A stretch of DNA of 11,313 nt from an uncultured delta proteobacterium (GTDB taxonomy: Bacteria; Desulfobacterota; Syntrophorhabdia; Syntrophorhabdales; Syntrophorhabdaceae). Numbering within the stretch: the first letter of the stretch is position 1; each line of letters opens with the position of its first letter. The stretch covers positions 1 to 11,313 of the forward strand of contig CAIQJW010000220.1 of assembly GCA_903872255.1 (NCBI GenBank). Reading direction: 5' to 3'. Both the position numbers and the translations under genes were made by a program. Under the pieces are notes generated by a model. It did no database searches. It was not told the origin of the DNA and saw nothing but the letters and a program-made list of their open reading frames with translations. This document shows positions 5,731 to 11,313 of this stretch, in pieces.

Positions 5731-8376
5731 TCAGAAACGGTACCTCACGAGGGCCCAGGCGCCGGTAGCGTTCCATTCTGGCGAGGTGTGGACCACGCCT
5801 TTAAGCCCGACCAGCCAATGCTTCACAAATTCGAAATTCCATTCTCCCTCTAATTTAGCGTACGGGTTATTCTCCGTATCGGTACCGAACGATACCTTGA
5901 TATCATAGTAATGCTGTCCGGTCCCACAGACAAAAAGCTTTGCAAGGTCGTGCTGCCATTCGAAAATGATGCTCGCGGCAAAATAATCCCGCGGTGCCCA
6001 GTATGGGTGAATTATGTTCGTGAGGTCGCTGCCTGTGTAGATGTACTCATTATCACGGCGGGTATTGCGATATTCACCGGCGGCGGATATCTTGAATATG
6101 CGCGGGTGGTCCGTCAGGGCGTACCCCGTGGTAAGGCCAAAAAATACCCCGCTGTTCGAATCGGTATAATTGATATATTCGCCCCTGCCATGAATCTCCA
6201 GCTTGCGGGTAATGTCACCCTTAAAGCCGATCCAGTAGCGGTCTGCCTGGATGCCCTGGTCTATGCCAAAGTAATTATACAATTCATCTGTCCGCGCGTA
6301 GCCAGCCCCTAGTTTAAGCCTGTCATTCGCAGTGTACCAGAGCGTCCCGTATCCTGTCTCCTTGTTTCCGAGGGTATCGCTGTCATAACGCTTGTGCGTC
6401 CAGGAGAACTCGCCGCTTAGAACCGGGCTGAATGTCCCGCCGAATCCGAGCGAAAAACCGGTTGCACCGTACGTCTGGCGGTCAAAGTCCGGCTGCTCCA
6501 GCCAGCGATGGCCTTTTAAGAACACGCGGTACTGGCATTCTACCGGAACGTCGACCGATATGTCGAAGCGGTTGCGCGTTATCCGGGCAAGATCCCCCCG
6601 GCCTTCTTCATTCCAATACGAGTAATCAAAGCGTGTCGACGGGTTCGCCCGCGATTTCTGCCATTCGCGGCTCTCGCGGGCCAGGGAATGCATGGGGTCG
6701 AGCGTGAGGAGTCGGTCATAAATCTTCCCCTCCATACTGCAAAGGCCCAGCGCGCACGCAACCTGCGCCTCGTCAAAAAGCGCCTCCTCATTGCCGGGAT
6801 TCTCCTTTATCAGTGTTTCGTATACCGGGAGCGATCGTGCAAATCTCTTCTCGTACGCGAGTCTCTTGGCATCCCTTTCGAGGGCAAGAGACCTCTTAAT
6901 GCGCTGCCCCGCTGAAAACTCGTCGGTCTTTTCCGTTATGTCGGGGCGTCTCGTGCCTGAAAACTCTGCGATCGCCCCATCATACGCATGCATGGCAAGG
7001 GCCGGTTCCTTTGCCCACATGTACGTGCGGGCCAATTCGCGGCGCGGCACCGGATCACGCGGATTGAGTGCGATAATACGCCTGTATAGTTCCGTGGATT
7101 CTCCGTACTTGCGGGCCCATGCCAGCACCCGGGCATGACCGGTCATGATCTTGGAATCTTCGGGAAAGTCCCGGGAAAGGTCTTTGTACGAATCGGAAGA
7201 TCTATCATACTGCCTGTCTGACCCCAGGGCTTCAGCGCGTCCTATCGAGGCGGGAAAGTACAACGGGTCTTTCGTGAGGGCGGCATCGAAAAACTGCACG
7301 GCGCGGGCGTGTTCCCCATGCGATGAGTAGAGCGCGGCCCATTGAGCGAGGTCCGGCGCCGACCATCGGCCATCGGCCAGGATCGTCCCGGCAAACTCCG
7401 GGGAACGGACAGTATCGGGCCAGCCGGCATAGAATCGCGCCGATATGCTCTCTTCACCGGTTTCGGCGGCCCTCTTGAAATAGCGTGATGCTTCAGGTGC
7501 ATTTCCTTCTTTCATGTACGTAATGCCGATATTGACGAGCATATCCGGGGATGCGCCCCGTCGGACGGCGATCTCTTCGTAGACGGAGCGTGCCTTGTAG
7601 TACTCGCCCCGCATGATATAGGACTCGGCCAGGATGAGAGGCGCCCGGGCGTCGGTGCTGTCGACCGTCATTGCCACGCGGGAATATCTTTCAGATGACG
7701 CGCCGTCCTTTTCCCAGAGCTTCGTTGCAGCGAGGTTAAGAAGGACGGGCGCGTTTCCCGGCCTGGTGTGTATGAGCTTGCCGTATATTTCTGCGGCCTC
7801 TTCGTAGCGCTGCGAACCGGCAAGGGTGCCGGCAAGCTTGAGAAGCAGGTCCGGGTCGTCAGGTGCATCCCGCAGGCGTTCACGGTAAATGGATTCCGCC
7901 TTATAAAAATCGCCCCAAGTGTTCATATGATCCGCAAACTTGAGCTTGAGACCGGGTTCAATCCCCGCAAGGTCGAGGGCCTTGAGATAAAGGTCCCTGC
8001 ATGTTAGGGCGTGCCCCAGGCCGCATTCGAGGTCGGCCAGCGAGGTCACGATCCTGCTGTCACGCGGGTATTTTTGATAAATGCCGCCGAGGATGGATGC
8101 GGCCTCCGGGAACATTCTGAGCCGGGCGAGGACACCGGCGGCCTCCACGGCCACATCGGCATTTCCTGGAAGCTGCTTAACCAGGATGGTATATTCCGCG
8201 AGGGAATCTCTCAACGTCGCATCATTATAGGAAAGTATCCGTGCAAGGGCGAGGCGCGCGTCGTTGTCGGAGATCATGTCCTCAACAGGGACTATGCTGG
8301 CGGTCTTAAATGCGTCCGACGCGGCCGGTGAAAGAAGAGCCAGTGCTATAAAGAGAAGGGCAGGGATCCATTTCAT
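5731..8376 (-). CDS. TPR scaffold fused to C-terminal outer-membrane beta-barrel (BcsC/PelB/PgaA-like exporter)
   Basis: An 881-residue protein with a signal peptide (about 1-22, cut near SDA). Residues about 40-575 consist of many TPR-like helical pairs (for example SQRYEEAAEIYGKLIHTRPG at 188-207, and ARKYGESTELYRRIIALNP at 421-439). From about 580 to 881 the sequence switches to alternating aromatic/polar strands with short turns, and it ends in ALVRYRF with a terminal Phe, the outer-membrane barrel signature. The barrel half resembles YaiO-type barrels. This is the organisation of exopolysaccharide exporters: periplasmic TPR scaffold plus porin. It is shorter than typical BcsC, and two more TPR genes lie upstream. 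The ATG follows the previous stop directly (TAAATG). AGGAGA is about 12 bases upstream, rather distant, so coupling is likely. Base composition is more GC-rich here than in the regulatory genes. Confidence 0.9.
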   Translation of the reverse strand: MKWIPALLFIALALLSPAASDAFKTASIVPVEDMISDNDARLALARILSYNDATLRDSLAEYTILVKQLPGNADVAVEAAGVLARLRMFPEAASILGGIYQKYPRDSRIVTSLADLECGLGHALTCRDLYLKALDLAGIEPGLKLKFADHMNTWGDFYKAESIYRERLRDAPDDPDLLLKLAGTLAGSQRYEEAAEIYGKLIHTRPGNAPVLLNLAATKLWEKDGASSERYSRVAMTVDSTDARAPLILAESYIMRGEYYKARSVYEEIAVRRGASPDMLVNIGITYMKEGNAPEASRYFKRAAETGEESISARFYAGWPDTVRSPEFAGTILADGRWSAPDLAQWAALYSSHGEHARAVQFFDAALTKDPLYFPASIGRAEALGSDRQYDRSSDSYKDLSRDFPEDSKIMTGHARVLAWARKYGESTELYRRIIALNPRDPVPRRELARTYMWAKEPALAMHAYDGAIAEFSGTRRPDITEKTDEFSAGQRIKRSLALERDAKRLAYEKRFARSLPVYETLIKENPGNEEALFDEAQVACALGLCSMEGKIYDRLLTLDPMHSLARESREWQKSRANPSTRFDYSYWNEEGRGDLARITRNRFDISVDVPVECQYRVFLKGHRWLEQPDFDRQTYGATGFSLGFGGTFSPVLSGEFSWTHKRYDSDTLGNKETGYGTLWYTANDRLKLGAGYARTDELYNYFGIDQGIQADRYWIGFKGDITRKLEIHGRGEYINYTDSNSGVFFGLTTGYALTDHPRIFKISAAGEYRNTRRDNEYIYTGSDLTNIIHPYWAPRDYFAASIIFEWQHDLAKLFVCGTGQHYYDIKVSFGTDTENNPYAKLEGEWNFEFVKHWLVGLKGVVHTSPEWNATGAWALVRYRF

Positions 8377-9003
8377 TTACTTGAGGGTTCTCCTGAGCTC
8401 TTTAGCCGATTCGTCATATTTCTTCGACCATGAAAGGACCATCGCGTATTTCCTTCGTACCTGAACGTCGTCGGGTAAGGCGGCAAGTATCACCCGGTAT
8501 TCGGAGAGAGACTCATCGTAGTGTTTTTCCCAGCTCAGCATTTCCGCGAACCTCAGGCGCGCGGCATGGTCATCCTGGCGCTTTGCGAGATATGCACGAT
8601 AGAGCGGTGCGGCCCGTTCATACGATTTGCGGTCCCTGTACATATCGGCCATGACGAGCAACGAACCGGCGTCAAGCTGCTGCCTGTCGACCCCTTCAAG
8701 GGCGGCAAGGGCGTCCCGGTCCTTTTTCTGCCGGAAAAGTATCTTTGCCATCTCAACCCGGGCTTTTGTCAGACCCGGTCTTTCTTTGAGAAGCTTGCGG
8801 TATTCGGCTACAGACTCGTCGTATCTTTTTGCATATTCGAGCGTGCGCGCGAGTTCCCATCGGGCCTCCCAATCGGGGACGTCCTCGGCGGATGCCGGGG
8901 AAATGGCGCGTCCTGTCTTTGTCTCGCCTGCCAGACAACGAGCGTCGGCAAATACCGACAACGCTAAAATAGCGGCTGCAATGATGATTGATCGTCGCAT
9001 CAT
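8377..9003 (-). CDS. Periplasmic TPR protein of the polysaccharide operon
   Basis: A 208-residue protein with an N-terminal signal peptide (hydrophobic 5-18, possible cuts after ADA at 21 or CLA at 25). About five TPR units fill the rest: roughly 45-76, 77-104, 111-144, 144-177 and 178-208. Examples are AKRYDESVAEYRKLLKERPG and EKHYDESLSEYRVILAALP. It ends inside the last repeat with no further domain. It should act as a periplasmic protein-interaction scaffold, probably extending the TPR array of the exporter encoded directly downstream, whose ATG abuts this stop codon. The ATG at 9003 overlaps the upstream TGA as ATGA, with GGGAG 7 bases before it; the second Met (9000) is an alternative. 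The function is inferred from repeats and context only; the repeats are too degenerate to name a partner. Confidence 0.88.
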   Translation of the reverse strand: MMRRSIIIAAAILALSVFADARCLAGETKTGRAISPASAEDVPDWEARWELARTLEYAKRYDESVAEYRKLLKERPGLTKARVEMAKILFRQKKDRDALAALEGVDRQQLDAGSLLVMADMYRDRKSYERAAPLYRAYLAKRQDDHAARLRFAEMLSWEKHYDESLSEYRVILAALPDDVQVRRKYAMVLSWSKKYDESAKELRRTLK

Positions 9004-9383
9004 GGTTTCTCTCCCAGGATCATCTTATAGGCTAAGATCGCCTCATCATACCGGCCGAGTGCGGTAAGACTGCGGGCGAGGCGTATACGGATGGCCCGGT
9101 TTCCGGGTTCACGTTTGAGGAGACTGCCGTAGATCGCAGCAGCGGATGCATGATCCCCCTGATTTTCGTACAGGCCGGCAAGCCTGAACTGCAGCTGGCC
9201 GTCACCTTTGAATTCTCTCGCACTTAAGGCGTTGTAAAGAGGTATAGCCTTCGCGAGCGCCCCCTCCGTGACAAAATGCTCGGCCTGCCTGTAAAGTACC
9301 CAATCCTTATTGACGACGTGATATGCTGCGGACGTTGCTAACGCCAGTGCGGCAAGGACTACGCCAAGGAGGAATTTTTTCAT
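9000..9383 (-). CDS. Small exported or membrane-anchored TPR protein, first gene of the polysaccharide operon
   Basis: A 127-residue protein if started at ATG 9383. A longer frame from GTG 9413 (10 more residues, MNDNRRTGDS) is possible, but the consensus promoter just upstream places the transcript start at about 9412, inside that GTG, so the ATG is preferred. The protein begins MKKFLLGVVLAALALATSAA, a signal peptide or membrane anchor. It carries three TPR-like units (about 25-50, 58-90, 93-125 of the short form), such as ENQGDHASAAAIYGSLLKREPG and LGRYDEAILAYKMIL. It probably works with the two following TPR proteins in the periplasm. The stop overlaps the next ATG (ATGA). No Shine-Dalgarno is visible in the short leader, unusual for a first gene. 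Confidence 0.82.
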   Translation of the reverse strand: MKKFLLGVVLAALALATSAAYHVVNKDWVLYRQAEHFVTEGALAKAIPLYNALSAREFKGDGQLQFRLAGLYENQGDHASAAAIYGSLLKREPGNRAIRIRLARSLTALGRYDEAILAYKMILGEKP

Positions 9384-9388
9384 GCTGT

Positions 9389-9404
9389 CGCCGGTTCGCC
9401 GGTT
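9389..9404 (-). repeat. Tandem 8-bp repeat in the operon leader
   Basis: On the transcribed (minus) strand AACCGGCG occurs twice head to tail, ending 5 bases before the preferred ATG. The unit pair also contains CCGG-CGAA-CCGG, which can fold as a short hairpin in the leader where a Shine-Dalgarno would be expected. It could be a translation-control structure or chance. Confidence 0.45.
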
Positions 9405-9418
9405 ATCATTCACCGTGG

Positions 9419-9446
9419 ATTATAGCATGTGTGGCAGTCGTGTCAA
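9419..9446 (-). promoter_or_regulatory. Consensus sigma70-type promoter for the six-gene polysaccharide operon
   Basis: Minus-strand TTGACA (9446-9441) and TATAAT (9424-9419) are both perfect consensus, separated by 16 bases. The TG one base before the -10 (TGCTATAAT) adds an extended -10. Transcription should start near 9412 and run through all genes to 2641. Such a strong site suggests that control comes from a repressor or from post-transcriptional or protein-level regulation rather than from weak promoter activity. Confidence 0.87.
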
Positions 9447-9460
9447 TGGTTGAAATCGGC

Positions 9461-9483
9461 CATGCCCGCATGCCTCGCATGCC
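9461..9483. repeat. Three CATGCC direct repeats between two divergent promoters
   Basis: CATGCC occurs at 9461-9466, 9469-9474 and 9478-9483, spaced 8 and 9 bases apart; two copies lie in the palindrome GCATGC. The last copy touches the -35 box of the aspS promoter, and the block is about 15 bases from the -35 of the opposite operon promoter. The position suits an operator, but no binding protein is known for it. Confidence 0.5.
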
Positions 9484-9513
9484 TTGACTTATCAATGATT
9501 TAACAGCTATAAT
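9484..9513 (+). promoter_or_regulatory. Sigma70-type promoter of aspS
   Basis: TTGACT (9484-9489, one mismatch) and TATAAT (9508-9513, perfect) are separated by 18 bases. Predicted transcription start is near 9520, giving a leader of about 20 bases that includes the ribosome binding site. No T-box or attenuator fits in so short a leader. Confidence 0.82.
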
Positions 9514-9527
9514 AATTAACTTTTTTT

Positions 9528-9532
9528 GGAGG
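9528..9532 (+). promoter_or_regulatory. Ribosome binding site that fixes the GTG start of aspS
   Basis: GGAGG lies 7 bases before GTG at 9540. There is no in-frame ATG nearby, and the protein from this GTG begins MRDTYCGTLR, as expected for bacterial AspRS, so the GTG start is well supported. Confidence 0.85.
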
Positions 9533-9539
9533 CCTGATT

Positions 9540-11291
9540 GTGAGAGATACCTATTGCGGAACACTTCGGAAGGACGACGTTGCGAGGACAGTGACTCTGG
9601 CGGGATGGGTCTTCAGGCGGCGTGATCATGGAGGCCTGATATTTGCTGATCTGCGCGATGTAACCGGCATCGTTCAGATCGTTTTTTCGCCTGAGATAGC
9701 GAAGGAGGCCCATGATCGGGCCGGCGATATACGCGGTGAATATGTACTCAAAGTTACGGGGTCTGTACGCAAAAGGCCGGTGGAAACAGAAAATCTCAAT
9801 ATTCCTACCGGCGAGATCGAGGTTTATGTATCGGACTTCGAGGTTCTCAATACGTGCAAGGTGCTGCCATTCCAGCTTGACGACGAGGATATGAATGAGG
9901 CCGTCCGTTTGAAATATCGTTATCTGGATATGAGGCGCCCCGAAATGCAAAGGATATTTATCGAACGGAGCAAGGCATATAAGATAACGAGAGACTACCT
10001 TACGTCCCAGGGATTTTACGAGATCGAGACCCCGCTTCTTACAAGGAGCACCCCTGAAGGAGCGCGTGATTTTATCGTGCCGAGCAGGCTTAACCCCAGC
10101 ATGTTCTATGCACTCCCGCAGTCCCCGCAGCTATTCAAACAGCTTCTTATGATGAGCGGTTTTGAGAAATATTTCCAGATCGCGCGGTGTTTTCGGGACG
10201 AGGACTTAAGGGCCGACAGGCAGCCCGAATTTACGCAGATCGATATAGAGATGAGCTTTGTGACGCGCGAGGATGTCATTGAGGTCAATGAGGGGCTCAT
10301 CATCACCCTGTATGAGGCCTTGAAAGGCAAGAAGCCGCCGGAGGTTCCCTTCCCGCGGATGACCTTTGCCGATGCGATGGACAAATATGGAAGCGATAAG
10401 CCGGACCTTCGCTTCGGCCTCACGATCACGGACCTTACGCCGGTCTTTTTGAATACCGAACTCGGTGTCTTTAAAAAGACGATAGAATCCGGCGGAAGCG
10501 TCAAGGCACTCGTGCTTAAGGGCAGGACATTGTCCCGCAAAGACCTCGATGTCGCGGTGGACACAGCGAAAGAACTCGGTTCCGGCGGTCTCATCTGGAT
10601 ACGCAAGGATGCCGACGGGCTTCAGTCGCCAATAGTAAAATTCTTGAATGACGAAGAAAAATCGCAGATGATCTCGCGCCTTGGTGTCGAGCCGGGCGAT
10701 GTTGTCTTTATCATGGCTGACAAACCCCAGAAGGTGAGCGACCTCATGGGCCGGTTCCGCCTTTACCTGGGTGAAAAATATGGCCTTATCGATAAGAGCC
10801 TGGATAAGTTCCTCTGGGTCATCGATTTTCCGCTTCTTGAGTACAACGAAGAAGAGAAGAGATATGTGGCCCGGCATCATCCATTCACGTCTCCCAAGGA
10901 AAGATTGCTCGGTTTTGACGGAGACTACGAAGCGATCCTCGCAAATGCCTATGACCTAGTTTTTAACGGTGTCGAGCTGGGCGGAGGGAGCATCCGGAAC
11001 CACCGCACCGAAGACCAGGCGGAGATGTTCCGGCTCCTCAATATAAAAGAAGACGAGGCCGCCGATAAATTTGGTTTTCTCCTCGAGGCACTAGAAATGG
11101 GCGCTCCGCCCCATGGGGGCATCGCCTTTGGGTTTGACCGTATTATCATGATGTTCCTCGGACTTTCGAGCATCCGGGATGTTATCGCATTCCCGAAGAC
11201 GCAGAAAGGCTCATGTTTGCTCACAGGCGCTCCTTCACGAGTGGCGCACAGACAATTGACGGAATTAAAGATAAGGACTATTGTAGATTGA
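9540..11291 (+). CDS. aspS: Aspartyl-tRNA synthetase, bacterial type
   Basis: A 583-residue class II synthetase, normal length for bacterial AspRS (the archaeal type is about 430), that charges tRNA with aspartate in the cytosol. It has an N-terminal OB-fold anticodon-binding domain (about 1-105, with GWVFRRRDHGGLIF at 22-35), then a catalytic core. Visible landmarks are the flipping-loop region QSPQ (194-197), motif 2 FRDEDLRADRQPEFTQID (218-235) and motif 3 GFDR (531-534). The bacterial GAD-type insertion lies between motifs 2 and 3, and the C terminus runs through AFPKTQKGSCLLTGAPS. His30 in RRRDHGG is the residue associated with non-discriminating AspRS; discriminating enzymes such as E. 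coli have Leu there. This suggests Asp-tRNA(Asn) formation and a GatCAB pathway. It is transcribed divergently from the polysaccharide operon and is probably unrelated in function. Confidence 0.98.
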   Translation: MRDTYCGTLRKDDVARTVTLAGWVFRRRDHGGLIFADLRDVTGIVQIVFSPEIAKEAHDRAGDIRGEYVLKVTGSVRKRPVETENLNIPTGEIEVYVSDFEVLNTCKVLPFQLDDEDMNEAVRLKYRYLDMRRPEMQRIFIERSKAYKITRDYLTSQGFYEIETPLLTRSTPEGARDFIVPSRLNPSMFYALPQSPQLFKQLLMMSGFEKYFQIARCFRDEDLRADRQPEFTQIDIEMSFVTREDVIEVNEGLIITLYEALKGKKPPEVPFPRMTFADAMDKYGSDKPDLRFGLTITDLTPVFLNTELGVFKKTIESGGSVKALVLKGRTLSRKDLDVAVDTAKELGSGGLIWIRKDADGLQSPIVKFLNDEEKSQMISRLGVEPGDVVFIMADKPQKVSDLMGRFRLYLGEKYGLIDKSLDKFLWVIDFPLLEYNEEEKRYVARHHPFTSPKERLLGFDGDYEAILANAYDLVFNGVELGGGSIRNHRTEDQAEMFRLLNIKEDEAADKFGFLLEALEMGAPPHGGIAFGFDRIIMMFLGLSSIRDVIAFPKTQKGSCLLTGAPSRVAHRQLTELKIRTIVD

Positions 11292-11299
11292 TCCGTCTC

Positions 11300-11313
11300 G
11301 GGGGTATACGATG
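11300..11313 (+). other. Possible ribosome binding site and start codon of the next gene
   Basis: After the aspS stop, GGGGG at 11300-11304 is followed by six bases and ATG at 11311-11313, the last codon of the window. No terminator lies between, so a co-transcribed gene may begin here. Nothing of its product is visible. Confidence 0.4.

Noticed and set aside
5911..6312. Plus-strand frame of 133 codons opposite the barrel region
   Set aside because: It is antisense to a convincing beta-barrel coding region and shows no motif or own ribosome binding site.
4059..8376. Naming the operon a cellulose (bcs) operon with bcsA, bcsZ and bcsC
   Set aside because: There is no BcsB, the hydrolase is GH26-like rather than GH8, the synthase lacks PilZ and the acceptor motif is QQFRW rather than the usual QRxRW, so specific gene symbols would overstate the evidence.
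9391..9402. Palindrome CCGGTTCGCCGG as a terminator
   Set aside because: The stem is only 4 bp and no T-tract follows on either strand; it lies in a leader between promoter and start codon.
10206..10880. Long minus-strand open frame (224 codons) opposite aspS
   Set aside because: It lies wholly inside aspS, which has complete synthetase motifs; the antisense frame has no recognisable domain and is explained by codon bias.
1..11313. Insertion sequences, CRISPR arrays, tRNA or rRNA genes
   Set aside because: Looked for terminal inverted repeats, transposase motifs, regular repeat-spacer patterns and RNA gene landmarks; none was seen, and the genes fill nearly all of the window.

Overview
The window looks like a chromosomal segment from a Gram-negative bacterium of roughly 50-55% GC. 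Outer-membrane barrel and periplasmic TPR proteins, Sec signal peptides, consensus sigma70-type promoters and a bacterial-type aspartyl-tRNA synthetase support this. The mix of a stand-alone HPt protein, a REC-PP2C phosphatase, a STAS protein and a PilZ protein resembles Desulfobacterota (former Deltaproteobacteria) or Nitrospirota, but that placement is a guess from gene style and no species is claimed.

Layout. (1) Positions 1-1697, minus strand: a partner-switching cassette read as REC-PP2C phosphatase, then STAS anti-anti-sigma protein, then an RsbW-like anti-sigma kinase cut by the left edge. (2) Positions 1698-1793: a short divergent intergenic region with an intrinsic terminator pointing at the next gene. 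(3) Positions 1794-2636, plus strand: a PilZ-domain protein with an unrecognised C-terminal helical region. (4) Positions 2641-9446, minus strand: an apparent six-gene operon behind a near-perfect sigma70 promoter. In order of transcription it encodes a small TPR protein, a second TPR protein, a large TPR protein ending in an outer-membrane beta-barrel, a processive family-2 glycosyltransferase, a GH26-like secreted glycoside hydrolase, and an HPt phosphotransfer protein. (5) Positions 9447-9539: a compact divergent regulatory region with three CATGCC repeats between two strong promoters. (6) Positions 9540-11291, plus strand: aspS, probably followed by another gene whose start codon sits on the right edge.

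How the genes may work together. The minus-strand operon has the parts of a synthase-dependent exopolysaccharide system: an inner-membrane BcsA-like synthase, a periplasmic glycosidase, a TPR scaffold and an outer-membrane porin. It is not a standard bcs, pel, pga or alg operon. The synthase keeps a BcsA-like gating-loop motif but has no fused PilZ domain, and a separate PilZ gene lies beside the operon. The neighbouring HPt, REC-PP2C, STAS and RsbW-like genes match the architecture of the Pseudomonas HptB-HsbR-HsbA pathway and the Vibrio SypE-SypA switch, both of which control biofilm formation. The best reading is a polysaccharide locus with two candidate control layers, c-di-GMP and phosphorelay/partner switching. 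The linkage between them is inferred from proximity only.
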